This document shows positions 11,759 to 20,053 of a DNA stretch of 64,000 nucleotides, one piece after another. The stretch comes from Armatimonadota bacterium (GTDB lineage: Bacteria > Armatimonadota > HRBIN16). Numbering within the stretch: the first letter of the stretch is position 1; every line of letters starts with the position of its first letter. Where the stretch lies: NCBI GenBank assembly GCA_026003195.1, contig BPGU01000003.1, forward strand, positions 721,086-785,085, read 5' to 3'. Position numbers and translations under genes: made by a program. The notes under the pieces are model-generated. The model searched no databases and was not told where the DNA came from. It saw only the letters and a program-made list of their open reading frames with translations.

Positions 11759-13834
11759 ATGTGGAGGAGTACTTTGCCGTTCTGTATGATGGGTACCATG
11801 CTAGCTATTGCTAGTGCACAGCCGAAAGCCGATTTCTACGTTGCTACCAGCGGTAATGACAGCTGGTCGGGCAAGCTGGCGTCGCCCAACCGCCAGCGCA
11901 CCGATGGTCCCTTTGCCACGTTGAAAAGAGCACAGCAAGCGGTGCGCGAGCTGCGTCGGTCTGGGAAGCTGAACCGCCCTGTGGTGGTGATGGTGCGCAA
12001 GGGCACTTACTACCTCTCCGAGCCGCTGGTCTTTTCCCCCGAAGATTCGGGCACGGCGCAATCGCCCACCGTGTACTCCGCCTATCCGGGCGAGAAGCCG
12101 GTTCTCAGCGGAGGCGTCGCCCTGAAAGGGTGGAGGGTGACACCTGACGGACGCTGGCAGCTGCAGATACCGGACGTGCAGCGTGGGGAGTGGAACTTTA
12201 TCCAGCTCTGGGTGAACGGCGAGCGCCGCTACCGTCCTCGCCTGCCGAAGAACGGCTATTACGCTATCGCCGAGGAACTGCCGCCCGTACAGGGCAAAGG
12301 CTCCAACTCCTTCGTGTTTCAGCGTGGTGAGATTCGCCCGGACTGGTACCGCCTCAACGACGTGGAGGTGATGGCAACGCAGCTGTGGACGATGGCACGG
12401 TTGCGTATTGCTGCGGTAGATACCGAGAAAAACATCGTCACCTTCACCGGACACACTTCGCACGACCAGTCGTGGTCCACTCTGAACAAAGGGCATCGCT
12501 ATTTCGTGGAAAACGTGAAAGAGGCGCTGAGCGAGCCCGGCGAGTGGTATCTGGACCGGGGCACAGGGGTGTTGACCTACCTCCCCAAGCCGGGCGAAAC
12601 GCCCGAAAAAAGCGTGGTTATCGCGCCGAAAATAGACCGCCTGCTGGTGTTGAAAGGCGATGTGGACGGACGCCGGTGGGTGCAGCATCTCGTTTTTCGC
12701 GGTCTGACCTTCGCCCATACGAACTGGGTTACCCCCAATGAGGGTTACAGCTTCCCGCAAGCGGAAGCCATCCTGTGGGCAGCCATCGGTGCAGAAGGAG
12801 CGCGCGATTGTGCCTTCGAGGATTGCCGCGTGACCCACACCGGAACATATGCCATCGAGCTCGGGCGAGGCTGTAAGCGCAACCGTGTGGAACGATGCGA
12901 GATGACCGATTTGGGCGCAGGCGGCGTGAAGATAGGTGAAATGGTGGTTCGTCAGAACGAAGAGGAGGTCGCCAGCCACAACATCATCCGCGACTGTCTC
13001 ATCGCGCACGGCGGTAGGCTGCATCCCGCAGCAATAGGCGTATGGATTGGGCAGTCCCCCCACAATCGCATCGAGCACAACGAAATCTGCGACCTCTACT
13101 ATACCGGCATCTCCATCGGCTGGACGTGGGGCTATACTGAAGCACTGGCGCACCATAACACCGTGGCGTATAACCACATCCATCACATTGGGCAGGGCGT
13201 GCTCAGCGATATGGGCGGCATCTACACGCTGGGCTTCCACGAGGGCACGGTGCTGCATCACAACCTCATCCACGACATCGAAAGCCTCAGCTATGGCGGA
13301 TGGGGCATCTACTTTGACGAGGGTACCACGCACATCCTCGCGGAAAACAACGTGGTGTATCGCACCAAAACAGGCGGCTTCCACCAGCACTACGGCAAGG
13401 AGAATGTGGTGCGCAACAACATCTTCGCCTTCGCGCGAGAGGGGCAAATCCAGCGTTCACGTATGGAAGAGCACCTCTCTTTCACCTTCGAACGCAACAT
13501 CGTCTACTGGCGCGAGGGTCCACTGTTGCATGGCAACTGGAGCGACAACCAGTACAGGATGGACTACAATCTCTACTGGCACGAGGGCGGTGGAGAGGTG
13601 CGCTTTGCGAACTTCACGCTGGAGGAATGGCGGGCGAAGGGACAGGATGTGCACTCGGTGATTGCCGACCCGCTGTTTGTGAACCCCGACAAGGGAGACT
13701 TTCGGCTGAAACCCGGCTCGCCGGCTTCCCAAATCGGCTTCCAACCGATAGACATCTCCAAAGCGGGCAGGCTCACGAACAAGCGGAAGGGCGGCATCCC
13801 GCTGGCTCCTCCCGCTTTCCCGGTGGGGAAGTAA
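11759..13834 (+). CDS. secreted right-handed parallel beta-helix protein, GH141-like
   Basis: Exported 691-residue protein. The signal peptide is MWRSTLPFCMMGTMLAIASAQ, then FYVATSGNDSWSGKLASPN opens the DUF1565/parallel beta-helix fold, with coil repeats such as HNIIRDCLIAHGG, NRIEHNEICDLYYTGISIG and HHNLIHDIE. This layout is shared by carbohydrate-active beta-helix enzymes, for example GH141-type fucosidase/xylanase relatives. It begins about 100 bases after the porin gene, so uptake of the released sugars by that porin is possible. The start was chosen to give a normal signal peptide; an earlier in-frame ATG at 11678 would add a non-hydrophobic leader. The specific substrate is not visible. 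Confidence 0.75.
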   Translation: MWRSTLPFCMMGTMLAIASAQPKADFYVATSGNDSWSGKLASPNRQRTDGPFATLKRAQQAVRELRRSGKLNRPVVVMVRKGTYYLSEPLVFSPEDSGTAQSPTVYSAYPGEKPVLSGGVALKGWRVTPDGRWQLQIPDVQRGEWNFIQLWVNGERRYRPRLPKNGYYAIAEELPPVQGKGSNSFVFQRGEIRPDWYRLNDVEVMATQLWTMARLRIAAVDTEKNIVTFTGHTSHDQSWSTLNKGHRYFVENVKEALSEPGEWYLDRGTGVLTYLPKPGETPEKSVVIAPKIDRLLVLKGDVDGRRWVQHLVFRGLTFAHTNWVTPNEGYSFPQAEAILWAAIGAEGARDCAFEDCRVTHTGTYAIELGRGCKRNRVERCEMTDLGAGGVKIGEMVVRQNEEEVASHNIIRDCLIAHGGRLHPAAIGVWIGQSPHNRIEHNEICDLYYTGISIGWTWGYTEALAHHNTVAYNHIHHIGQGVLSDMGGIYTLGFHEGTVLHHNLIHDIESLSYGGWGIYFDEGTTHILAENNVVYRTKTGGFHQHYGKENVVRNNIFAFAREGQIQRSRMEEHLSFTFERNIVYWREGPLLHGNWSDNQYRMDYNLYWHEGGGEVRFANFTLEEWRAKGQDVHSVIADPLFVNPDKGDFRLKPGSPASQIGFQPIDISKAGRLTNKRKGGIPLAPPAFPVGK

Positions 13835-13852
13835 GGGAAGGGAAGTGCATAG

Positions 13853-13957
13853 CATCTGGAGGGCGAGGCTCCCGCCGAGCCGGTGGTATCTGCACCCCCC
13901 CCTTCCCTGCGCGGGAAGGGGGGGAACCACTATCGGACCTCTCCTCGCAGGAGAGGG
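13853..13957. repeat. composite hairpin repeat, copy 2
   Basis: Near-identical to copy 1, with the same three hairpins and linkers in order and longer C and G runs around the middle one. It fills the gap between two convergent genes (13834 and 13980), where it could also stop transcription from either side. Confidence 0.78.
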
Positions 13958-13979
13958 GACGGGAGTGAGGTTGGTCTGG

Positions 13980-15386
13980 TTAGAATCGGTAGTTCGCCTC
14001 GATGAAGAACAACGCGCCATCCTCGCCTGCAGGATACACCGAGCGGATGACGCTGCCTCCCTGTATCCAGCTTTTGTACAGCGAAATCTGCAGGCTATCG
14101 CTGGCGCGGTAGTTTACAGAGATATCAAACAGGTGCGCCAGGTCGCGGTTGCCGCCGGATGGACGCCCAGCCACCCCGTAGCTGCTGTTATCAAAAGGAC
14201 CACCGCCTGCGTACCACAGGTCCTCCGAGCGGTTGAGCCTCAGGCGATGATAGTCTATACGTGCGGACCAGCGCGGATGCGGCGTGAACATCACCTGCAC
14301 AAAGGCGTCATCGAGGTTCATTGTGTTGTAGAAGGGGGTCATCGCATACAGGCGCGGCGTGTTCATGCCAGCAACAAACGTGCCGTGTGTATCGTCCGCA
14401 CTGTCCTTATCGCCCGAACCGATGTAATATCCCGCACGCACCCAAGGCTTCCACAGGGTAGGGAACTGGAACCCTGCCTCTACTGCCAGCGCGTACGCCG
14501 ACTGCCGCAGTTGCCCCCATTCGCCGCCCTGTAGTGCTCCCCAGAGCAACACATCCGTGCGCCCGGCTGCGCTACGCCACACCTGCGCCCAGTGCCCGCC
14601 TAATGTCCACACGCGGATGTCCTCGCGGTCTGCCTGGCGCGCGGCGAGAGGACGGTTATCCACCTTCAGCACGTTGCGGTTATCGCGATACCAGCCCCAG
14701 AACAGTCGCCAGTCGTAGCTGGTGTTTTCCTTTTCCAGAGCGCGCGCATAAGCCGCATAGAGCTGGTTGACGTTGGTCAGTGCAGGGTTGCCGTTGAGGT
14801 CAAACGCCCCCTGTGTGGGATAGGCGGCAAAGAGCACCCATCGCGCGCCGTTGTCACCCAGCTGCAGCAATGCTCCATCGAAGGAGCGGGTGACCGGAGA
14901 AAAGCCGAAAGCACCGATCATCCGGTTGCTGAGGCGGTTGGCATGGAGCCAGCTGAGCCCTGCATCCTTGACCGTCACCTCACGCCCATCGGCAAACTCC
15001 ATACGCCCAATCTTCAGCCTGCCCCAATCCTGTGTCCACTCCACGTTCAGCTGCTTGACGAACAGACTCGCCTTGTTGTCGCCGTTCACCGCCTTCAGCG
15101 TACCACCAAAGCCCAGCTGCCCTGCAGGAGCAGGGGCAACCGCGTTGGGTACATCGAACAGCCCTGCCTGCGCCAGCTCTGCCGTCCAGCGGGCATTCCC
15201 GGTTTCGCCCGTCAGCGCAAGGCGCAGCAGCGAGTGGGCATAGGTGTAATCGGTGTCGAAGCCGTTCACATCGAACCACTGCCAGTCCTCCACGCGCAGC
15301 CGCCACGTGCCCTCCACTTTGGGTTGGGCGAGAGCAGCGGCGCTGAACGCACTGAGAAGAACAAGACATAGCCCCAAACGTCTCAT
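13980..15386 (-). CDS. alginate-export-family outer-membrane porin
   Basis: Exported 468-residue barrel. The signal peptide is MRRLGLCLVLLSAFSAAALAQ and the final residues are FFIEANYRF, ending in the phenylalanine typical of barrel proteins. Internal motifs (DWGRLKIGRMEFADGRE, WVRAGYYIGSGDKD, FFNT-like pore residues) fit the alginate-export/AlgE-like porin family. AAAGGAGG lies nine bases before the ATG. It starts 49 bases after the ABC permease gene on the same strand, so it is probably the last gene of the uptake operon and supplies the outer-membrane step. What it passes is not known; family naming does not imply alginate. Confidence 0.72.
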   Translation of the reverse strand: MRRLGLCLVLLSAFSAAALAQPKVEGTWRLRVEDWQWFDVNGFDTDYTYAHSLLRLALTGETGNARWTAELAQAGLFDVPNAVAPAPAGQLGFGGTLKAVNGDNKASLFVKQLNVEWTQDWGRLKIGRMEFADGREVTVKDAGLSWLHANRLSNRMIGAFGFSPVTRSFDGALLQLGDNGARWVLFAAYPTQGAFDLNGNPALTNVNQLYAAYARALEKENTSYDWRLFWGWYRDNRNVLKVDNRPLAARQADREDIRVWTLGGHWAQVWRSAAGRTDVLLWGALQGGEWGQLRQSAYALAVEAGFQFPTLWKPWVRAGYYIGSGDKDSADDTHGTFVAGMNTPRLYAMTPFYNTMNLDDAFVQVMFTPHPRWSARIDYHRLRLNRSEDLWYAGGGPFDNSSYGVAGRPSGGNRDLAHLFDISVNYRASDSLQISLYKSWIQGGSVIRSVYPAGEDGALFFIEANYRF

Positions 15387-15435
15387 GTCGCATGACCTCC
15401 TTTCCACCCTGATTATTTGGCTATGCTTATCCGAT

Positions 15436-16248
15436 TTATCCTGCCTGCTGATGCACATGAGGAGTCCAGCGTGCCACCAGCCAGCGGGCGAACAGGTCGA
15501 AGCAGTAACCCAACACGCCGATCACCACGATGACTGCCATCATCTCGCTGTAGGCAAGGCGGTCTCGGGCGTCGAGGATGTAGTACCCCAGCCCCGCGTT
15601 GACCCCCAGCATCTCCGCCGGCACCAGCACGATCCAGCAGATACCAACCGCCAGCCGGAACCCGGTGAGCAGGTGCATCAGAATCGCAGGAAGGTACACC
15701 GTACGCAGCAGTTGCCAGCGGCTTGCTCCCAGACTGCGCACCGCCAGTATCCACTTTCGCTCGATGAGGGCGATGCCCGAGCGCGTGTTGAGCATGATGG
15801 GGAACAGCGTCGCTACCCCTAACAGAAAGTAAACTGGCGCATCGCCGATGCCGAACACCATGATGGCGATAGGCATCCAGGACAGGGGGGAAATCATGCG
15901 CACCAGCTGAAGCACGGGGGAAGTAGCTCGCTCCAGCCACACTTGCGTGCCCAGCAACACTCCTAAAGGGGTACCCACCGCCAAACCGATAGCCAGTCCG
16001 ACCGCTACCCGCTTCACGCTGACCAGCATGTGAGGGAGCAATGCCCCGGTGGCAAGCAGGTCCCAGATACTGTGCAGGGTGCGTACAGGCGAGAAGGCGA
16101 CGATGACGCTGTCGGCACCGCGTGACTGGCTCCACCAGTGCCACACCAGCAAGGTCATCCCAATGCCTGCTGCAGGCAGCAGAAGACGTTCCCACCGCAC
16201 AGTTGGTCGCCATCTACGCACCGCGTCCGCTGATACAGAAGCAGTCAT
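15436..16248 (-). CDS. NitT/TauT-type ABC transporter permease
   Basis: Inner-membrane protein of 270 residues with about six hydrophobic segments and the EAA loop typical of SsuC/TauC permeases (SLGASRWQLLRTVYLPAI followed by GFRLAVGICWIVLVPAEML). Such permeases pair with a soluble binding protein and an SsuB/TauB ATPase to import sulfonates, taurine, nitrate or related small anions. Its ATG overlaps the stop of the binding-protein gene by four bases (ATGA). The neighbouring flavoenzyme favours an organosulfur substrate over nitrate, but this is inference. Confidence 0.9.
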   Translation of the reverse strand: MTASVSADAVRRWRPTVRWERLLLPAAGIGMTLLVWHWWSQSRGADSVIVAFSPVRTLHSIWDLLATGALLPHMLVSVKRVAVGLAIGLAVGTPLGVLLGTQVWLERATSPVLQLVRMISPLSWMPIAIMVFGIGDAPVYFLLGVATLFPIMLNTRSGIALIERKWILAVRSLGASRWQLLRTVYLPAILMHLLTGFRLAVGICWIVLVPAEMLGVNAGLGYYILDARDRLAYSEMMAVIVVIGVLGYCFDLFARWLVARWTPHVHQQAG

Positions 16249-17411
16249 GGAGCAAATGCCTCCTGTCGCGACAGGTTCTGCGGTAGACCGAAAGCTTTCG
16301 CACCCCCCGCGAAGGCAATCGCTTTGCGCACGAAGCGGTCGTCGACCAGATCCCGGCTTACCTTATTGGCATCCAGGCTGCGCAGGAAATCTCGAGCGCC
16401 CTCCACCTGCGTACGCTGCAACAGGCGCACCAGCAGCTGAGTGTATGATGGGAAAGGATAAGGCTGGAAATCGATGCGTGGCACCTTCCAATCCGCGTGC
16501 TGGATAGCGCCATCTTTGAGGTAAACGGCGGGGTCGTACTGTACCAGCACGCGACGCAGCACCGCTTCCGGGTGGGGCGTATAGTTGCCCGCCTCACGGG
16601 AAAGCAGTCGTGCCGCCTCTGCGCGGTTGCGGCGTATCCATGCCTGCGCCTTGACCACCGCGTTCACCACCGCCTGAGACCACTCCGGTCTCTCCTGAAG
16701 GTCTTGCTCGTGCAGCATCACCACACAACAAGCGTGGTCGCGCCAGATGTCACCGGAGAGCCTGCAAATGCGCCCCACACCGTTGACTTCGGCGGCGGCG
16801 TTGAAGGGGTCCGCCACAATGTAGCCTGCGATGGAGCGGTTTGCCAGCGCGGAGACCATATCCGGCGGCGGCATCACCACCAGCCCGACCTCGTTCGGGC
16901 GCAACCTGCGCCCTTGCGGGCGTAACACAGGCTGTAGACCGTGCTTGCGTAACAGCTCCTGCAGCAGCACGTTGTGTATCGAGTAGTAAAACGGGATGGC
17001 TACCTGCTGACCACCCAGCTGTTGTAGATGGCGAATCTGAGGCTGCACGGTGAGCGCGGAGCCGTTCGTGTGGTTCCACGCCACTACTTTGGCGGGAAAT
17101 CGATTCCCGTAGCGCACTAGCAGGGCGGTGGGCATCAGGATATGCACCACGTTGACCTGTTGCGCCATAAACGCTTCCACCAGTGCGGGCCAGGCACGGA
17201 ACAGACGTGGAGGTTCCGCCCGTAAACCCTCCGCCTCGAACATCTTACGGGCATGAGCGACCAGTAGCGGTGCCGCGTCGGTAATCGGCAGATAGCCCAT
17301 ACGCACCGGCTGCTCCTTCGCGGAGGATGCGCGTTGTGCCTGTGCGCCTGTCGCCAGAAGGGCTGCACTCGCCCAGGCAGAAAATGCACCACAGCAGTTT
17401 AGATGACCCAA
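16245..17411 (-). CDS. NitT/TauT-type ABC substrate-binding protein
   Basis: Periplasmic type 2 binding protein of 388 residues from a TTG start at 17411. GGAGG lies seven bases upstream and the start is followed directly by a signal peptide (LGHLNCCGAFSAWASAALLA...GAQAQ). The mature protein opens with VRMGYLPITDAAPLLVAHA and contains AFMAQQVNVVHILMPTALLV, the SsuA/TauA/NrtA pattern. The frame stays open further upstream, but that would overlap the ATPase gene by over 130 bases without a signal peptide at the terminus. The chosen start overlaps the ATPase gene by 13 bases. The ligand is not certain; sulfonate-like is likeliest. Confidence 0.85.
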   Translation of the reverse strand: MGHLNCCGAFSAWASAALLATGAQAQRASSAKEQPVRMGYLPITDAAPLLVAHARKMFEAEGLRAEPPRLFRAWPALVEAFMAQQVNVVHILMPTALLVRYGNRFPAKVVAWNHTNGSALTVQPQIRHLQQLGGQQVAIPFYYSIHNVLLQELLRKHGLQPVLRPQGRRLRPNEVGLVVMPPPDMVSALANRSIAGYIVADPFNAAAEVNGVGRICRLSGDIWRDHACCVVMLHEQDLQERPEWSQAVVNAVVKAQAWIRRNRAEAARLLSREAGNYTPHPEAVLRRVLVQYDPAVYLKDGAIQHADWKVPRIDFQPYPFPSYTQLLVRLLQRTQVEGARDFLRSLDANKVSRDLVDDRFVRKAIAFAGGAKAFGLPQNLSRQEAFAP

Positions 17412-18193
17412 TGGATAACCTCCTTCCCGTTCAAAAGGGTGTGCTCCGCGAGGCGGTCCAGGATGGTGGCGTGCAGGTGAAGCATCTGCGAGTCGCGATA
17501 CTGCCTCGGATGGGGCAGGGCCACTCGCCACTCCGCTTCGATGCGACCGGGGCGTGCACCCATTAACAGCACCCTGTCCGCCAGAAAGAGCGCCTCGTCG
17601 ATGTCGTGAGTGACCATCAATACCGCCGTACCCAGCTGGTGCACTATCTGCAGGAGCAGACAGCGCAAGTGCTGTCGGGTAGGGGCATCCAGAGCAGCGA
17701 AGGGTTCATCCATCAGCAGCAGTAGCGGCTGGCGTACCAACGCACGCGCCAGTGCTACCCTCTGTGCCATGCCACCGCTCAGCTGGTGAGGATAATGATG
17801 GGCAAACTGCTCTAGCCCTACCAGAACTAAGGCGTGGTGCACCCGTTGTGCCATCGCTGTCTTCGTGAGAGGCTGGGGCAGTAGCTGTAACCCTAGAGCC
17901 ACATTCGCCCATACCGTACGCCAGGGCAACAGGCACGGTTCCTGAAAGACCACCCCAATCTGCGGGTGTGGCTGTGACAGAGGCTGACCGTTCAGCAGAA
18001 TCTGCCCACCATCTGCAGGTTGCAAACCTGCCACGGTGAGCAGCAGCGAGGACTTGCCACACCCGCTGGGTCCCAGCAGGCAGACCACCTCGCCCCGCCG
18101 GATGCTGAAGGTGGCGTCCTGCACGGCGACCAGGCACGAGTGGTGCGAACGGTACTCCTTTCGCAAAGCGTTGACCTGCAACAGTGCATCCAT
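17399..18193 (-). CDS. NitT/TauT-type ABC transporter ATPase
   Basis: Energises the permease at the inner face of the membrane. Walker A is GPSGCGKSS, the signature is LSGGMAQRVALARAL, Walker B is LLLMDEPFAALD and the switch histidine is in THDIDEA, all intact. It is about 264 residues, the SsuB/TauB size. The start at 18193 has GGAG eight bases upstream; an ATG at 18211 is in frame but overlaps the upstream gene. It is the third gene of the unit starting at 19783. Confidence 0.94.
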   Translation of the reverse strand: MDALLQVNALRKEYRSHHSCLVAVQDATFSIRRGEVVCLLGPSGCGKSSLLLTVAGLQPADGGQILLNGQPLSQPHPQIGVVFQEPCLLPWRTVWANVALGLQLLPQPLTKTAMAQRVHHALVLVGLEQFAHHYPHQLSGGMAQRVALARALVRQPLLLLMDEPFAALDAPTRQHLRCLLLQIVHQLGTAVLMVTHDIDEALFLADRVLLMGARPGRIEAEWRVALPHPRQYRDSQMLHLHATILDRLAEHTLLNGKEVIHWVI

Positions 18194-18198
18194 TGCAG

Positions 18199-19257
18199 CT
18201 ACTCCGTCCATCCTGCCTGTTTCAGCTGCAGAGCAAGTTGTGTGGCGCTGGGTGTGAGTACCGGCAGGAACGCTACCTCTCGCAGGCGACGGGCGGTGTC
18301 GCTCTCACGCAGGAAAGCCGCTCCGCCTGACGCCTCTACCTCCAGATGCACTGCCTGCACCGCCAAACGAACCCAGCGGATTCGGGTTTGGAACAGCTCG
18401 GGTAGGGCGGAGGCGGGCAGACGCTCCTGCACTGCGAGGGCGCGTGTGTGCTCGTGCAGAGCCTGCCACTGCTGGCATAGCGCGTCCGCTTTGTCCTGCA
18501 ACACCTCTCTAACAGAACGCATCTGCGCCTGTGCCTCCTGCAAGGCACGCCGGGCAATGCCCATAGGCAATCCACACTGCAGGAGCAGGAAGTACGGTCG
18601 CACGGTGGCGAGGAACTGGTGTGCATCTTCTCCCAGAAGCCACTGGTGCGACAGGGTTACCCGATGCAGGGTGAGTGTAGCCGTTTGTGAACTTTGCAAA
18701 CCCAGCAGCTGCAGGTCCTCCCCGCGTTCCACCCCGCGCGCCTCCGCCGGCACTGCAGCGACCAGGGCGTGGTGTTCATCCACCTGTGCCGCCACCGCCA
18801 CCACAAATCGCCCGGGCTGCAGGTTGGATACCCAGGGCAGGAATCCGTCCAGCACCACTCCTTCCTGTGTATACTCCGCCCGTGTGCGCAGGGGCTCCAG
18901 CCCTCCCAGGTGCTTCATCGCGTTCGACAAGCCGGTTGCTCCTGCGCGTCGAGCAGAAAGCATGTCAGGCAACAGGTGATCGCGTAACGGCTCGTTGGGA
19001 GTGTGCAGCAGGTACTCGATAAACGTCCTCTGGCACCAGAAGAGGAACCCGGAGGTCAGGCACTCTTCCGCAACCTCCGCAATAGCCTGTACCGCCTCCC
19101 AGAGGCGGCTACCGCTACCGCCATACTGGGTGGGCACGCCCTGCTGCAGATAGCCCTGCTCCGCCAGCCACTGCAGTACCTGCCGGGCATCCCCCCCGCC
19201 GTTATTCATCGTGTGCGCTCTCTCACGCAAACGTTGCTGGAGTGTGCTGGACTGCAT
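18199..19257 (-). CDS. acyl-CoA-dehydrogenase-like flavin oxidoreductase, possibly for sulfur acquisition
   Basis: A 352-residue protein of the acyl-CoA dehydrogenase fold: an N-terminal helical domain (LQWLAEQGYLQQGVPTQYGG), a middle beta domain with DGFLPWVSN, and a C-terminal helical bundle (GIARRALQEAQAQMRS). The branch resembles flavin-dependent enzymes such as SfnB, DszC or DszA-partner oxidases that open organosulfur compounds rather than true acyl-CoA dehydrogenases. Co-transcription with a sulfonate-type ABC transporter supports that role. Length is slightly short for the family. Substrate and exact reaction are unknown. It begins 14 bases after the DUF4242 gene. Confidence 0.66.
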   Translation of the reverse strand: MQSSTLQQRLRERAHTMNNGGGDARQVLQWLAEQGYLQQGVPTQYGGSGSRLWEAVQAIAEVAEECLTSGFLFWCQRTFIEYLLHTPNEPLRDHLLPDMLSARRAGATGLSNAMKHLGGLEPLRTRAEYTQEGVVLDGFLPWVSNLQPGRFVVAVAAQVDEHHALVAAVPAEARGVERGEDLQLLGLQSSQTATLTLHRVTLSHQWLLGEDAHQFLATVRPYFLLLQCGLPMGIARRALQEAQAQMRSVREVLQDKADALCQQWQALHEHTRALAVQERLPASALPELFQTRIRWVRLAVQAVHLEVEASGGAAFLRESDTARRLREVAFLPVLTPSATQLALQLKQAGWTE

Positions 19258-19270
19258 CGTTCGCTTCCCC

Positions 19271-19783
19271 CTATCGGATGTTCTGGATGGTGGTCAGATG
19301 GTCTACCGGCGCACCCACCACTTCTCGCGCTTTGATCACCGTCTGCTCATCGGGGCTGTCGTAGAAGCACAGGCACTTGCTCATGTCCTCGCAGACGTAG
19401 GTGCGTTCGAACTTCACCTCGGGTACCTGAGCATACAGAGGCGACTTCTCTGCTTTGCGTTGCAGATAGGCTTCCATCGTCAAACCCGCGGGCAGGTTCC
19501 ACTCCACCAGGTAGTTCGCCTTCGCTTTGCGCTGGCGCACCGTGTCGATATCCTGACCCACCAGGCGCACCTGCTTGACCAGCTGCGCGCTCAAGCCGCT
19601 CTGCTCGAATGCGTTCCTTGCAGTGTTCTCGTCAGAGGCAACCAGAACCGCGTACAGACGCGAATCCTGAACACTGGCTTGGGCTTCCAGCAGTTCAGCA
19701 AGCGGTTCTATCTTCTGCAGATGCTCCTCCAGCTGCGCAGGGGTCCATCCGTTCACCTGACTTTCCACCAGGTACAGGTTCAT
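19271..19783 (-). CDS. tandem DUF4242 (SCO4226-like) protein
   Basis: A 170-residue cytoplasmic protein with two related ferredoxin-like halves: residues about 1-75 begin MNLYLVESQVNGW, and residues about 90-170 begin YLVEWNLPAGLTMEAYLQRK and include RTYVCEDMSKCLCFYDSPDE. The second half matches DUF4242, whose best-studied member is a nickel-binding protein of Streptomyces; the metal role is not established here. The start at 19783 has GGAGGG just upstream. It is the first gene after a consensus promoter and is followed by the flavoenzyme and ABC genes, so it may regulate or assist them. Confidence 0.75.
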   Translation of the reverse strand: MNLYLVESQVNGWTPAQLEEHLQKIEPLAELLEAQASVQDSRLYAVLVASDENTARNAFEQSGLSAQLVKQVRLVGQDIDTVRQRKAKANYLVEWNLPAGLTMEAYLQRKAEKSPLYAQVPEVKFERTYVCEDMSKCLCFYDSPDEQTVIKAREVVGAPVDHLTTIQNIR

Positions 19784-19814
19784 CGCACTCCCTCCTTCCA
19801 TAAACTTTACTATG

Positions 19815-19843
19815 ATGATACCTTTAGTCAAGATAAATGTCAA
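19815..19843 (-). promoter_or_regulatory. consensus sigma70 promoter of the DUF4242-ABC operon
   Basis: On the minus strand a perfect TTGACA (19838-19843), a 17-base spacer and TATCAT (19815-19820). Transcription would start near 19808, about 25 bases before the first ATG. Confidence 0.8.
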
Positions 19844-19924
19844 GGGCAGGAGAGAGGATTGGAGAGAAATTGCAGGAGGAAAGTATCCTGTTCGTCTGTC
19901 CGACAAGATTTTTGCCGTCCCCTT

Positions 19925-19983
19925 GTGGAGGGCGAGGCTCCTGCCGAGCCTTTGGGGGGTGTGTCTGCATCTGGAGGGCGAGG
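19925..19983. repeat. hairpin repeat, partial tandem copies
   Basis: A full core GGAGGGCGAGGCTCCTGCCG followed by AGCC at 19927-19950, then a truncated second copy CATCTGGAGGGCGAGG at 19969-19983. The second and third hairpin modules of the long copies are missing. Confidence 0.65.
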
Positions 19984-20019
19984 AACAAAAGGGAGCAGCC
20001 TTCCCTGTGGACTGCTCCC
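19983..20019 (-). terminator. rho-independent terminator of the PEP-CTERM gene
   Basis: On the minus strand the stem GGGAGCAG (20012-20019) pairs with CTGCTCCC (19991-19998), followed by TTTTGTT. It lies 35 bases past the PEP-CTERM stop codon. Confidence 0.75.
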
Positions 20020-20053
20020 CTCTCTGGTACGATACGCTCCCGAACTTCCAGTA

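Noticed and set aside
11801..13447. Minus-strand open frame of 548 codons
   Set aside because: Antisense to the beta-helix gene, which has a signal peptide and recognisable repeats; the minus product has no family features.
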